From Aspidapion aeneum (lineage: Eukaryota; Arthropoda; Insecta; Coleoptera; Brentidae): a stretch of 64,000 bases of DNA. Made by a program: the position numbers and the translations under genes. A model generated the notes under the pieces. That model searched no databases and was not told the DNA's origin. It was given only the letters and a program-made list of their open reading frames with translations. Every line of letters begins with the position of its first letter. The first letter of the stretch is position 1. Shown piece after piece: positions 45,926 through 58,350 of the stretch. The stretch spans positions 75,986,789 through 76,050,788 of the forward strand of contig OY755039.1 in the NCBI GenBank assembly GCA_963576565.1, given 5' to 3'.

Positions 45926-46319
45926 GAGGCTGTGCCCTCAGATTTATTTTAGGCATCCTTAAATATGTCAATATGTGTATTATGAGAGGTGGTTATGACC
46001 AAATTTTTAAGCTCTTTTGTACGAAAACACTCTTGACGTCGCCAAAAATTCAAAAAAAGTTGCTTTTGCTTTTTATAGGTTTTTAGTAAAAAATCCAATT
46101 GTTAATTTGAATTTCACCTGTCACATTTAGTTTTTGAGATACTACATAACGTAAAGTTGGGATTTTTAGAACCACTATCGGGATAATAACAATGGTTCTA
46201 TCAAATCGGTTACTCCTGAATGGTCGATAATAGTAAGTGAATAGGTGTGATAGGTGGAAAGAGAGCATATTTGCATAGGAGAAATATTTAAAAAAAATAT
46301 ATATATCGCGAAATTTATA

Positions 46320-46476
46320 GACTGTTACACTATTTTAAATGACTATTCCGTACCTCAACTTAGACTTGTAAGCAAGTGTTTATCTTATATTTACAATTAA
46401 GGACCATTTTTTGCTTTGTCTGTAAAACTCTACTTTTTTGACAATAAAGCATAATTTGATTTGATTTGATTTGATA
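46320..46476 (+). repeat. LINE 3' tail with TTTGA repeats
   Basis: GACAATAAAGCATAATTTGA precedes a run of TTTGA units (46448-46475). LINEs of the CR1/Jockey type often end in such short repeats after an AATAAA-like signal. Coding sequence upstream is not recognisable. Confidence 0.45.
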
Positions 46477-48296
46477 TATTTGGTGCATAGTACCTATATC
46501 AAAAAGCAAACGCAAAGAACCGACCGCAACCGACATAACTAAACTATTTGCAAGGAGTAACTAACCTCAATTAGAAAAAAACTTAGGCACGAACACGCGC
46601 TTCAACCACGACCGCGTTCAAAAGAGTATAATTACCAAATGAGAACGGTTAATTCTGGATGACCGCTTGGACAGGCTTAACTATGATCTTTAACGAAATA
46701 GTTTGTTATCATGACAAAAACTATCCCAGGAATTGTCACCGTGAAAACCAGGCTGTATAGTTAAAATATCTATGCTGTCCCACGCCGGAAGGAAGAAAAG
46801 GTAAAGGCAGGTAGAATTGGACTTTTTATTAATCAACCCTTTTATGTTCCTGAAGGTATTCTTATGGAGTTGACGCTGAACCCAAATTAAAATAATTCAT
46901 CAGTCGAAATCGAGAGGTGTTCGCACATGCTTATCAACGATGTAGATCTTCTAGAAGAGGTTTCGGAGTGTATTTATGTGTATGAAGAGTCAAGTTTGAA
47001 ATAAGTTTTGGATATTGAATGATGTGAAGAAGTGTTATGCAAAAAAAATTAATGAACTTACAGAAATAAATAGATGTTCAATTTTACTGAAGGATTTTGT
47101 GTTTCTACTAAATTAAATGTAAGTAAAATTACTTGTTATCTGACTTGTGTCACTTTACGTTTTAGAGATAGGTATAAAACACCCACTATGTACAAATATA
47201 TTTTTTTTTCCTACCTATGCAAATTATGTTTTTCACACGCTACACAAGCTCTAAAAATTGCATTTCTCACACAGCGTGTACACAAGTTTGAGGAGCAGCT
47301 CCCAAAAGTGGAAGTTAAAGGTGCATAGGAACAGTTTCTAAAATGGAAAAAACGAAATAACTAAATAATGCTTCATTTTCCAGTTGTAGAAAACCATTGT
47401 AAAAAACTCGTTTAAAAACCTTTTTTCACAAACATTCTCGCCCTTGGGAAAGAAGTTGTTTTCAATACTTTTTGGTAAAATCCAAATATATTTTTATCTT
47501 CATACGCCGCAAAAAAATGACTAGGAAGACGGAAGGAAAAATTATGATAAATGGATGCTTTTTTGACCTGAATAATTCTTATCATAACAAAAACATTTCA
47601 TGTAAAAAAAGCCAAGTACGCGAAAGTGGTATTCCGTAAAAAGAATTGAGATAAAAGTAAAGCCAAGTCCTCCAATACAAATTTCAAAATGAATGGTTCT
47701 TACTAGTTTGGAAATTTCGTAACTACTTTACTACTTTATGGAATTCCATGAAACTTGCAGGGGTTGTTAACTCCATGAAGATCTAGACTGTGCAAAGTTT
47801 GAGATTCGTAGCTCATTCCGAAGTAGAGTTTTAGATAGGTCAAATATCGGCTGAAATGTTTCAAGAAAAGTGCCAGTACCAGTACCGTGCCCTCAGATAA
47901 ACCTCTGGAATAATCTTCATAAATCTTTTAGATCAAATCGTGCTTTAGTTGCAATTAGGAGAGCAAATTAATTGTTGCTAACAGTAGTTTTTAAGGATAT
48001 AACATTAACTAATTGATGTTACCGCCCAATATTTGGACAAAGCTTTACCTTATGACATAAAAAATAGCAATTTCCGTTACAAGACCGGAAATATAAAGTT
48101 TACAGGCCGATCCAAAAGAATTACAGGGAGAGCCGCAGGCGAGACTTGTGAACTTGGGGGACCTGTAATGTTAATTTCTGGCCGTGTATCCTACGTATTT
48201 TTTTTAAACCGATATAGTAAATGTAAACGCACTCGACATGTAAATATTAACTATTTGAACCCAGATCAAATACCACAAATATACACCACATTTAAA
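46477..48296. other. Spacer, no supported gene except a solo repeat arm
   Basis: The frames at 47074-47328 and 48033-48317 (+) have no known motif. The second runs into the terminal repeat at 48297, which argues against a gene. 46900-47000 could be a tiny relic (MLINDVDLLEEVSECIYVY) but I cannot place it. Confidence 0.4.
47581..47715. repeat. Solo arm of the 45057 inverted-repeat family
   Basis: It starts ATCATAACAAAAACATTTCA, and the CCAATACAAATTTCAAAATG block follows in order, as in the left arm at 45057. There is no opposing arm. Confidence 0.75.
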
Positions 48297-48552
48297 TTGA
48301 AGGGCTTGGGGCAATAAGGGACCTAAGCAACATTTTTTTTAAATTTCACGATTTTCGTATAAACACATGTGTAAAGATGGTCTTCAGCCACATACCGAGT
48401 CGTATAGTCATCACCCGACAGATGTCGCCACCACGCTATGATAACCTTGTTGCCGACAACTAAAATATCAGGATTTCCTCCAAAACTTTAAGCTTCCTTT
48501 GCTACAAATTTTTCAAATGAGGCTTAGGTCCTTTATTGCCCCGAGCCCTTCA
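48297..48552. mobile_element. MITE with 32-bp terminal inverted repeats
   Basis: TTGAAGGGCTTGGGGCAATA at the left and its inverse ending GAGCCCTTCAA at the right match over 32 bp with two mismatches. 256 bp long. The TSD is unclear because the repeat edge itself is palindromic. Confidence 0.7.
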
Positions 48553-48940
48553 ATTATAACGTACTTCTCCAAAAGCTAGTATTTTTTATATCTATCAGAA
48601 AACTAATAGGGGACATTATAATTGGCTAATTTCCAGTTTGGGCTTATTTTCAATATTTTATATTTTAGATTAGATATTTATTAGAAATGCCATTCCTCCA
48701 CACAATTTAAAAACTGTTAAAGGAACTTATGGCCAACCTGGCTGAAAGAGCAACCATAAAAATAGATTTTCCGGACTCTTGGGTTTTTTCCGGTCTTTTC
48801 ATAAGACCTAAAAAATTTCCATAATGTAAAAGTGACACTTTCCATATAAAAGAGTGTACAAAATAGTTTGTTTACCGATCGCCTAAAAAAAATTAGGGGT
48901 GTTGACAGATGTTAACGTATGTGAGTATATAATAAAAATA

Positions 48941-50182
48941 CAATAGGGTGTTTGACAGTAGTAAAAAATAAATATATGTATATTTATTTTTAAGTATCTC
49001 TTTAGGTCTTGGGAATGCTAAAAACAAACTTTTTTGTTTAATTTTTTTTCAAATTCATAGTTCTGTTAATTAAATAAATTCATTGAATTCAAACAATTAG
49101 TCACGTGATTCAAAACAGCCTGTCTACCCATCAGCTGCGAGTGATGTCGCAAAACAGTAAACGCCTCGAACGAACTTATTTTTTGTGTTATTTTCTTATG
49201 GGTGGTAATGTTTGCTTTGGTTTTAAATGCGAATTATTGTCCAAAATTAGATTTTATTTTGTGTTTTGCTTATAAAAAACATTTTCAATGGAAAACTGAC
49301 TTTTCAAAGCCGATAGCTCCAACTTGCCAATTCTGAATTCCTTTATCGTGGCAGGCTTCTTTGCCAACAACAGTGATTTTTCTACTGCAGAATTTAGAAA
49401 CGTTAAAATGTTGATGTAAGTATTCGATGAGTTGTTTTGTATACAACTGAAAGTTTTTTTACGATATTCTTCGCCTACTTTTACTCATTTAGATTTTGAG
49501 GTTAAGTTATTGTTTAATATGCCACACACACACCACAACAATAGATTCAATTAAATACCCAATCATTATTATTTTAAGCATAAAGAAAAAAATCAAAAAT
49601 TGCTTTTTTAAAACAAGATTTTCTAAAAACATTTTGTTTCAAAGAATTCTTATGACCCTTCATAACAAATATGCACTGCCTAGTCTTGCATATGCACTGC
49701 TCAGTCCTACATTTAGCCTGCATGTGCACTGCCTAATCCTGCATTTAGTGGTGCCTAGCACCACCTAAAAATTTGTAAACCTTTCTGCCTATTATAGTTG
49801 TTCACCTCTTGTAATAAACATAACCTCAAAAATTTCATCGTCATTTACGAAATAGCTATATATATTATAGACAACGTGAGAAAAATTAATAGAAACAATT
49901 TAGTTATTCTCACATCAAAGTGATCTTCACAAATGTAAAGTGAAGATGTATTAAATAAGGCCCTTGGGTCTCTACGAGCAAGTTGTAGCCACTTTTTTCG
50001 TTCTTTTACTGCTGTAGACACATGAGTAAATAGTTTTTCAGGTGTTTTTATGCTAGTATTCGAACACTGAGGCACCACACACCACATACTACTACATACT
50101 ATTTTAATAATTTTGCGTAGCAAATTAGGGATCTATGTATCATTCTAAAACTCTTTTCCAAAATTTGTCAAATACCCTATTG
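48941..50182. mobile_element. TIR element carrying a THAP-domain exon
   Basis: CAATAGGGTGTTTGACA (48941-48957) is inverted as TGTCAAATACCCTATTG (50166-50182), with one mismatch. The only recognisable coding part is a THAP exon near the right end, pointing inward on the minus strand. THAP domains open P-superfamily transposases, so a deleted P-like element is the likeliest reading. A captured host exon cannot be excluded. No 8-bp TSD found. The phrase TGCACTGCCTAATCCTGCAT recurs three times, with variation, at 49670-49748. Confidence 0.6.
49914..50087 (-). CDS. THAP zinc-finger exon
   Basis: From a Met at 50087 the reading is MWCVVPQCSNTS, then KLFTHVS, KKWLQLARRD and ICEDHFD, 58 codons. This is the C2CH THAP fold: Cys3 and Cys8, the central Trp, then Cys and His in CEDH. 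It binds DNA in a sequence-specific way. Right after GAT the bases GTGAGA make a good splice donor (49908-49913), so the rest, including the usual AVPTIF-like end, would be on another exon that I cannot find. The longer frame (49845-50123) overruns the donor. A P-type transposase 5' exon is favoured by the surrounding inverted repeats. Confidence 0.7.
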
Positions 50183-51098
50183 AGACAATTGTTTCACAGC
50201 AAACTAAGCAAAAAACTATTTTTATACACCCTTCAGAAGCTCTTTCTATGCTCTATTCAATGACGTTATGCGTCATCCAATATGGCGGCCATAATAATTA
50301 GCAAAGTAATAATTTCAAAGAAACTAGAACGTCATTCAAATTCAAAAATACTATATTTAGCTTTTATTCGTTGTTTTGATAACGCCTGTAGATATTTTTC
50401 TACATCCGATACGGTATCTGATTGGGTTCGGAACATTTTTCGTTTTCCCAAAACTGTACCATTTGGACTTGTACTGTTCTTATTCTCACCGATTCAATTA
50501 TTTCAATTAACGATAAAAATGATTGTTTGTTTTAGACATTTGTTAAGAACGTTTTCTCATCTCATTTCATTTTTCATTGTATAGTAATCTTTACCCGCAA
50601 TGAGTTCCTTTTTCAAACTCATTGTTTACCCTCTTCTTTAAATCTAATATTTCCCAAGCAAGTTTTCTTGGAAAGTAAATCTAAGACCCTGTTATCCAAT
50701 AAACTCCCCCAAAAACGGTTGTATCTATCTTGTTTGACAATAGTCTGAAAAGCTTTGGAACATTATTGTCTGGATGCGGCAAACGGCCTACGTCCGTTCT
50801 GGACAGCCCAATAGCCGCACTTTATCGGACAAAATTTATGGATTCGTTTTATAGACAGAGTCCAGAGGTTTATGGAGATATAAGGCTCATAGATATATAA
50901 ACTACGCTACGGAACTGAGTGTTGGAGAGACTGTATTGTTAACAGTAGGTATTTTAAAATTAGTGTTTTTATTAACCTCGGTACTATTCTTAAATTTTAA
51001 AAAATCCATGTGTTAAGTTTTCTTATTGAAATTCTATTTGAAATATTTTATGTATTATGTTTAGTTCTCTGTAATATAACTTCGCTTATTTAAGTATT
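50183..51098. other. Spacer without recognised gene
   Basis: The 100-codon plus frame 50282-50584 has no recognisable domain; a GC-richer patch at 50700-50930 also shows nothing known. Confidence 0.4.
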
Positions 51099-51601
51099 GT
51101 TCATACTCGTCTTAGTCTTTGTTTTTGATTAGTCTCTGTCCTTTGATTAGTCTTAGCTGCCTTAAACAAAATTGGCTGTTCATACTCGTCTTTTGTTTTT
51201 GATTAGTCTTAGTCATAACTCACTGAAAAAAAATTTCAATTTCAATAAAAAGGCGCTCTTCAAAAAACAAAAGGGGAAAAGGAAATAATTTTTTTTTGAG
51301 GTTATGTTGAGATTTTGTGTCAAAATCAGGATTAATGGCGGTAAATTCAAAATTTCGACCGCGCGCTTGCGCTCTTCGGACGCCCTGTAAAAAAAAACAA
51401 TAAACATCAGCTGATGTCTGTCACTCGTCTAGTCGTTGTCCTAAGGATTGAAAGTTGGCAACTCTTAAGATAAAGACTAATCAAAAACAAAAGCAAAAGC
51501 ATTGTTTGAACACTCCCATAACAAACAGTAGTTTTAACTTTCTAATGACAAGACATACGAGTAAACCAAGACAAAAAACTAGACAAAAGACTAGTATGAA
51601 C
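51099..51601. mobile_element. Inverted-repeat element (MITE)
   Basis: GTTCATACTCGTCTTAGTC at the left and AAAGACTAGTATGAAC at the right are inverted. An extra forward copy (TGTTCATACTCGTC) lies at 51178, and inverse blocks (AAGACTAATCAAAAACAAAA) lie around 51473. About 500 bp, no TSD identified, no ORF. Confidence 0.55.
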
Positions 51602-52227
51602 GATCCATTATTTATATCGGTTAGAATCTTTTTATGTTGCTCCTATAAAGGATCAAGAAAATTAGTTTTAGTACCTATGAGTAATTCTTTGTGTATATTT
51701 AAGAATGCTTTTTTCAAGTAAATCAATTTATTCAAGAAAACCCAAACTTTTAATTTGAAATACAGTTTTTTGTTTTGAAATACTGGAGATATTTTAAAAG
51801 CTAAATATCGAGAAAAACTAAATATTGTTTGAAAGCAGATGTCCGTTGCCGTTAATACGTTTTCGAGATTTTATGGGTCAAAATCTTGGAGGTGGAGAAT
51901 TTGAGTTGGAGAGGATTTTCTTAGTTAAAACTGTAGAAAATACAGTACAGTTTTCTCAATACTTTCAGATTGTTATATTTTAAACTTATCTCCTCATTTC
52001 ACAATCATTTTAAATAAATACGTCCATGATTTAATTTTGTTCTTTTTATACACAAAAAATCATTTGGGAAACGCTTCCATAAATCAATAAGGGAAAGTTC
52101 AAATGGGCCCAAAACATATTAAAATCAATTATATTTAACAATCTATATTTTAAACTCTAATTAGAATCAGTAAGGTTTATGAATTCCCACATAATATATA
52201 TATATGTATTTATCGGTTTCACAACGT

Positions 52228-53755
52228 TCAACGTCTTCCGATACCCAATCTCCACTCGTGTCTGTTTGCCCATAATTCATTATCTGGGCCTCTTATTCTG
52301 ATTTCGCTGTCTATTCCTTCTCTCCAGCTTCTCCTTGGCCGTCCTCGTTTTCTTCGCCCAGTTGGTTTCCATGTTAGTATTTGTTTAGGTAGTCTTTCAT
52401 CATTTATTCTTTGTACATGTCCGTACCACACCAGTTGTTTTGTTCTTATATCATCCATTAAAGTACGTTCACCCACTGTCATAATTTCTCTTATTCTTTG
52501 ATTTGTAACTCTTTCTCTTTTTGATTTCCCTGCTGCTCTCTTCCAATAGTCCATCTCCGTAACGGAAAGCATTTTTTCTTTTCTATCTTTGATTGGCCAT
52601 ACTTCTGAGCCGTATGTAATAATACTTTTTACAATGGTGTTATAAAGCTTTTTGTTATGTTTTGATATACTTTGGTCCCAAATTATTCCATTTAATAAAG
52701 TTACTGCTTTTCTTCCTTGTACGTTTCGATCTTTTATAGCTTTGTCTAGTGTTCCGTCAGCTGTAATTTTTAGAGCTAAGTATTTATACTCATCACAGGA
52801 CTGAATTCGCTGCCCGGTATTTAAGATTAGATCCTGTTTCGTTCCACTGATATACAAATACTCTGTCTTACTGAGAATAAAATCTATATGTTTGTGGATT
52901 AACCTCTAGTCCCAACTTATTGTACTCTTCTATTAGTTATCATGCCATATATTCGAGGTCGTCATAATCCTGAGCCACTGCTATCTGATCATCGGCGAAA
53001 CATAAAAGTATACAAGATGGTTTCGTCCAACGGAATTCCCATGTTTTGGTATTTTCTCTTCCATATTTTAAGGACTTGTTCCAAGTATATCTTGAAGAGC
53101 GTAGGCGAGATACAGCAACCTTGTTTAAGATCTTTATTTACTTGAAAGCCTTTGGTTAGTTTTGCTTTTATTTTAACTTTTGCCTTACTATTGCGGTATA
53201 ACTCTTTGATGGCCTTAATTAGTTGTACGCTTATGTTTGTGTTTTCCAACGCTTTCCAAAGTAGATTTAGTGGTATACTATCATATGCCTTCTGTAAATC
53301 GACGTAAAGCAGATGCAGCTCTTGCCCGTATGCCATTTTCTTTTCAATAACTTGGGTTATACAAAAGAGATGATCAGAAGTCGATCTACCCGCCCTGAAA
53401 CCGGCTTGTTCTTCTGCCTCCAGGTCTTTATATTCGCTTTCCACTTTATTTCCTATTATTCTACCGTATATTCTGCTTAGCGTACTAGTCACAGATATAC
53501 CTCTATAATTGTCACATATATCTTTCCGTCCTTTTTGTGTATTGTGGATATATATGACGTTTTCTACTCAGTTTGTACTACAGTTCCATTTAAATATTTT
53601 TGGAAAATATTCCGTGATCTCCAAAACAGTTCTTGTGACATATTTAATAAGTTCAGCTGGGATATTTCCAGGTCCGGCAGATTTACCGTTTTTAAGGTTG
53701 TGCCCACGTTTTTGACCTCAGAGATTGTGAGGGGTACTGAAGATCCCATTGTTCT
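52228..53755 (-). pseudogene. Non-LTR retrotransposon RT region, about 1.5 kb
   Basis: Minus-strand order: NLKNGKSAGPGNIPAELIKY and DICDNYRGISVTSTLSRIYG (RT fingers, near 53500-53700), then EEQAGFRAGRSTSDHLF, LYVDLQKAYDSIP (first catalytic Asp) and KQGCCISPTLFKIYLE (52989-53492). In another frame FADDQIAVAQDY (catalytic pair, about 52985) follows, and then 52228-52857 with QLVWYGHVQRI, GRRKRGRPRRSWREGID and ending HEWRLGIGRR. Frame breaks occur near 53550, 52990, 52925 and 52860. Family: an arthropod LINE with the C-terminal R-rich GRPRRSW motif; I cannot fix the clade (RTE-like or related). It ends in a TA-rich tail near 52200. Confidence 0.85.
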
Positions 53756-53882
53756 AATTATATTATATTATATATATATTATACTAATTAAGAAAGTTGT
53801 CCGACCAGACACTCATCATTTGGGGAACAGATACATAAAATATTAAAATGTTTTTTATTAATTTCATCGCAACTTCGAACAG

Positions 53883-54240
53883 GTTGTCACATATTATATG
53901 GGTAAAAAACTATATAATGGCTTACCACAAGAACTACAATTAATAGTGCCAATTAAACGCTTTATAAATGATTTGAAGAAGTACATAGTGAGTGACAAAA
54001 TAAATGAATAATTATTGATAATTAAAATCACAAAGGGAATTAAATAAATAAAAAACGTAAAATAGGTTAAAAAAATTACAAGAAGTTAATTCTGGATTAA
54101 TATTCATAAAATCTATGTAAAAATGGTTTGTTTATTTTTGTTTTAATTATGTGGACTATACTTTATTTAAAAATAGTTAATATTACTTATACCTATGTAT
54201 TGTGTATTAATAAATTAATTTCTATTCTATTCTATTATAT
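53883..54240 (+). pseudogene. 3' end of another LINE (CR1/Daphne-like)
   Basis: The short frame 53883-54011 reads MGKKLYNGLPQELQ, then IKRFINDLKKYI, the pattern at the very C-terminus of many CR1/Jockey-group RT proteins. About 200 bp of A/T-rich 3' UTR follows and ends in a TTCTA tandem run (54218-54240). It points the opposite way to the LINE at 52-53.7 kb. Confidence 0.55.
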
Positions 54241-55846
54241 TCTAGTTCATCCATGAGTTTTGTATTTTTAGGTAAAATAAAAGTGATTTCCTTTTTCACC
54301 TGTTTCCAAATATAAACATCTCGACCTTTTCCGATCCTGCCACTGTTCCAGGATCCTGCTTTATCCTGATGAATCGCCGCAAAGGGACTCTATATATCCT
54401 TCCAAAACTACTTGGCAAATTCTTTGCTGTGTCTGATAGATGGATCGACTTAACTTGCTTTATAAATTCAGTTAGGAAGCACCTTCGCGTCGCGTCTTGT
54501 CCGTTTGTTTATTTCCAATTAGGCAACTTAAATAAAACATAGATTTTTCTTAACCGTTTATAGGATACCGGTTGATATTTTAACCAATAATTTGCCAAAA
54601 AGATACAGGTTCAATATTCACCCACATACTTCACATTAGCTTCTACCAACGCACACTGGTCGACAATTGGACCGGATGTTTTTAGCTTTTACGATTCAGA
54701 AAAAATGGTTCAAAATTCAACCAATGAGCATTTAGACAAGTTGAGAAAAACACGTGCCTTTTTTTTCTGAGTATCTGGTACTTGATTATTAATGATTTTT
54801 GCCTTCTAAACTCAGATCTGCTTTCAAAATTTCTCTATCAGGCTCAGTGTTGTAAAATTTCCAGAAATATATTTCCGGAAATATTTCCTGCAACATTGGA
54901 AATACATGGAAATATTGGAAATATATGAAATATTAAAAAAATAATAAAAAGAGAATATTCAGCGATTTTGTTGAATACCATAATACCTTTAGAGTAAAGA
55001 AGTTTTCCTATAAAAGCTATGGCGATATTTAGATTCACAATGGCTATATAAAATAATTTAGGTCACAAAATTGCCAAAAATGTCAGAGTCCCAAAATTAT
55101 TTTATCACAAAAATATACCGAGTTTGTCGTTTTGTTGATTTTTTTGAACCGAACCAAAATCGTATCTGAAAAGCTCTCAAAACAAGCGCGCCAGCTCAAG
55201 AATGCTTTTTAACAGTTTTTTGATAACAAAATAACAAATATTTAAAATTAAAAAAAAATCATTTACACTATTCTCCATTAAAAAAGTCTGTTTGGTTTAC
55301 ATAAATCAAAATTAAAGTAAAATTATTGTTAAAAAACACTGCTAAAACGACTAGATAAATATTTTCTCTTTACAATATTTTTTAAATAAATTTATATATG
55401 CCATTATGGTTTTATAGTGGTCACTTGGTTTTATTTGTTACTGTATCGCAACAAGGATTTTTGAGTGCCCTTATGAAACCAACAAAAAAGAAAAATCTAA
55501 ACATAATCAACATAACCTCACTTAAATTTTTTGGATTTGTTTTTAAAGTGTTTAAAAGCGTATAATTCAACACTTTTAAATGTTTTTTATTGTGCAATTT
55601 CGACACAATCGAGAGGGCCAGTGCAATGATATTCGTTGTGCCTGAAGGTTGGAGGGCAACCTCTTATATTGGCCGTCTAAACAGGCCGTATCTAGGCCTG
55701 GGTGTCCTACCCAGGAGGACGGAAACTCAACAATTATTAATTATTGGGCTTTAAATAATCAATCTTGCAATAGGTAGGTACCAATCTGTACCTAGGTATA
55801 TCTATTATTTTTACAAAAAATACCTAAAAAAAAATAAAACACGAAG

Positions 55847-56300
55847 GTATTTACTTACTTCTGTTAGAACCCTTAAGGAAACAAGGTTTTATATGGCTGC
55901 CTATTTAAATAATATTTAATATACAGCTATGGGTAACTATAAATACACAAGAATTAAGTTTACCTTTAAGCCTTCCTGTAAAACCTTTTTAAAATGCCTA
56001 AAAGTAATGGCAAAAACCAAAAGTCTAAAGTTTATATTTACCACTCTTAAAAACCTTAAGGAAACTAGGTTCTATATGGCCGCCTAACTAATCATATTTA
56101 CTTTTAAACTACTGGTAACTATAAAAACAAAAGGATATAAGATAACCTTTTAGCTCTATTATAAAACACTTTTGTGATGACCTAAAGTAATGAAAAAAAC
56201 TAAATGACCAAAGTTTGTATTTATTTCTTTTTAAAAACTTTAGGTAAAATGGTTTTATAAGACCATCTTTATAAATCAGAAATCATTAAAACCAAAAGTA
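55847..56300. repeat. Tandem repeat, about 182-bp unit, 2.5 copies
   Basis: AAAGTTTATATTTACC (56028) and AAAGTTTGTATTTATT (56209) mark equivalent points. Units share CCTTAAGGAAAC, GGTT.TATATGGC.GCCTA, GGTAACTATAAA and AAAGTAATG. It is found inside the hAT-type element. Confidence 0.7.
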
Positions 56301-56639
56301 TCTAAAAGGAACAGAAGGAATATCAGTTTTATTATACTCCCTTTATAAATTACTTTTTGGTTGTACAACACCCCTTTAGGTAATTGGCAATATAAATTAC
56401 CTTTATGTAGCCAAATTGATCCTAAAACCCATAACAGCACCCTCTAAATAACCTAGGAACCAAATTAATAAAACATTGAGTGGTAATAATGTTACTTGGG
56501 ATTACCTCTTGCCGTTTTAATGCGAAGCCTAAATACTTCCGTCGTATTTGCAACATTATTTTATTGGGCAGGACTGCTGTGTTTATTTTTATTGTTCAGT
56601 TGGGTAATAATAGATCTTTTTGAAAAGGTGCCTAGTAAA

Positions 56640-56867
56640 AAAACTTCTTAGTTTATCTGGAAAAATTAATGTTGTTAACGTTTCGTAGAAGGAACATCTA
56701 TCAGCAAGAAAGATCGCTGAAAAATTTAATATCGGAAAATCTCAAGCAGCGGAAATTGTTAATAAATATATATCAACATTTCGCAGTTCCCTTTCTCAAG
56801 CGGACACCTCCAATAAACGGACAAATTCGACGGAACCGTGAGTGTCCGCTTATGGAAGGTTTCACTG
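56640..56867 (+). pseudogene. Tigger/pogo transposase N-terminus fused to a Tigger end
   Basis: EHLSARKIAEKFNIGKSQAA at 56690-56750 is the CENP-B-type helix-turn-helix that opens Tigger transposases. Shortly after it, positions 56839-56867 read GAGTGTCCGCTTATGG then AAGGTTTCACTG followed by TA, a typical Tigger terminal repeat and target. The DDE domain and the opposite terminus are missing. In the related hAT copy at 62721 the corresponding site reads TTATTTCTGTATATTT, so the Tigger went into a TA there. Confidence 0.65.
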
Positions 56868-56899
56868 TAAACAGAAATAAGGTTAAATTTGTACAACAA

Positions 56900-57030
56900 T
56901 CTCATTCTTGACACACTACAATATTCACAAGTCGAGCAAGAGGCATATCTTCATCGCTGTCATCAGCATCACACTTAATAACATCGTCTTGCCAGTCTAC
57001 TTTCTCAAAATCTTCAATAGTATTGAAAAT
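56900..57030 (-). pseudogene. Unidentified acidic coding relic, hAT copy 1
   Basis: Minus strand: TIEDFEKVDWQDDVIKCDAD and then SDEDMPLARLV. The same peptide is on the plus strand at 63165-63308. The two differ by conservative changes, which suggests the ancestor was coding. I do not recognise the family; it may be part of the accessory or transposase ORF of this hAT element. Confidence 0.5.
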
Positions 57031-58180
57031 ATAATAGTTCTATAGTAAGTTTTATGCTTATAGGTTTAGAAAATATGAAAGATAATATATTTTTTAATAT
57101 TTCCAATATTCCCAATATTTCCAATATTCCCGAGACACATTCGGAAATTTTTAGTATTTCAATTTCTATTGCCATGGAAATATATTTTCCAAAATTAAAA
57201 TTATTTTAATAAGAACGTTAAACATTAGAAACTATTATCTACGTATTACACTTCATAAAACAGAGCAGCAGCGGCAGCAGTGGTTCTTTACTTAGCGTGC
57301 AAAAGTAAGTAGTAATTCCACGCCAAATCATCCAATGGGGGTATCGCCATGTCACGAAAAATATCCAAATTTTGATAACATGTATTTGTGTCCTTAGGAA
57401 TTCCAAATTAACTAATTTTAATTTTTAATGTCGCCTCCCGTATTTTACAGGCCACTTTAAAAGTAAAAAAAAAGAAGAAAATCAGTTGTGGCCTTATTTT
57501 TTTTATTTCTATTGTATTAAATCTTATGTAAAAACAAATTTGACGGAAGATATCTTTAATATTGGTGGATAATCCTATACAGAAAAAAATTTAACCTCAC
57601 TTTTTTGACATGGCAAAACTAGTTTTAAAAAAGTAGTAAATTTTATGATTTTCTCGATTTTTAATTATTTACACCGGTGCGGAATATGGTCCATCAAAAA
57701 AAAGTCTTTACCCACATTAAAGCTCAGCGGCTTGACTATCATACAAAGCAAAAGAAAAATTTCTATTGCTTTCAGAAAACTAAATTTTTTAAAATTGAAA
57801 AAACCGCAAAAACCTCAGAATTGGCAACTTTGACTAAAAAAATTGTCATGTCTATCTGTCTATTAAAACTTCGCTTGTGCGTTGTTTTACTTGATAATGT
57901 ATCGTCTAAATTAAAGTAAAATAAAAAATCTGGATCTGTCATTTTAACATCAACTTTTAAGCTATTTGGTTAAAGCATGTAAAAAATCAAATTTTTTTAT
58001 TGAATCGCAAAAGGAAAAAAATTATGTATAAAAATCATCGTTAGGGGATCTAGTTTGTGGGTTCAAGTCCAATCTTCGTACAATGTCGGAAATTTTTTTT
58101 TAGTTTTAAGAATACATTTTTGGTGAGACGCGGACATTAATTAGTTTGTTTCTTTGGTAAATGAAATGGTTCAGGTTTAA

Positions 58181-58350
58181 CAGTGGCGTACGCAGGAGGG
58201 AGGGGGGTTAGAGGACTAATCTTTCAAAACCATTAAATAACTTAAAGATTGAATTTTTCTGAAAGAAGAAATAAATGGTTTTCCAGGGACTTTGCTTTTA
58301 CTCAAGCCCCCTCTCCCAACACCCTTGGAAAATTTCTGCATACGCCACTG
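58181..58350. mobile_element. hAT-type MITE
   Basis: It starts CAGTGGCGTACGCAGGAGG and ends TTCTGCATACGCCACTG. 170 bp, related to the MITE at 1234. Flanking 8-mers AGGTTTAA and GGCATTAA agree only partly, so the TSD is uncertain. Confidence 0.65.

Larger units (their letters stand above)
54845..57190. mobile_element. hAT-type element, third family, expanded copy
   Basis: The left end CAGTGTTGTAAAATTTCC and repeated GGAAATATTGGAAAT blocks correspond to the right end of 62721-63528. The stretch 56900-57190 (acidic coding relic plus TTTCCAATATTCC blocks) is the reverse complement of that element's left half. Insertions, including a Tigger fragment and tandem repeats, swell it to 2.3 kb. I could not match a TSD on the right. 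Confidence 0.6.

Noticed and set aside
48033..48317. 94-codon plus frame
   Set aside because: It runs into the terminal inverted repeat of the MITE at 48297 and has no known motif.
58050..58085. Possible tRNA (GGGTTCAAGTCC)
   Set aside because: Only a box-B-like phrase; no box A at the right distance and no acceptor or anticodon stems.
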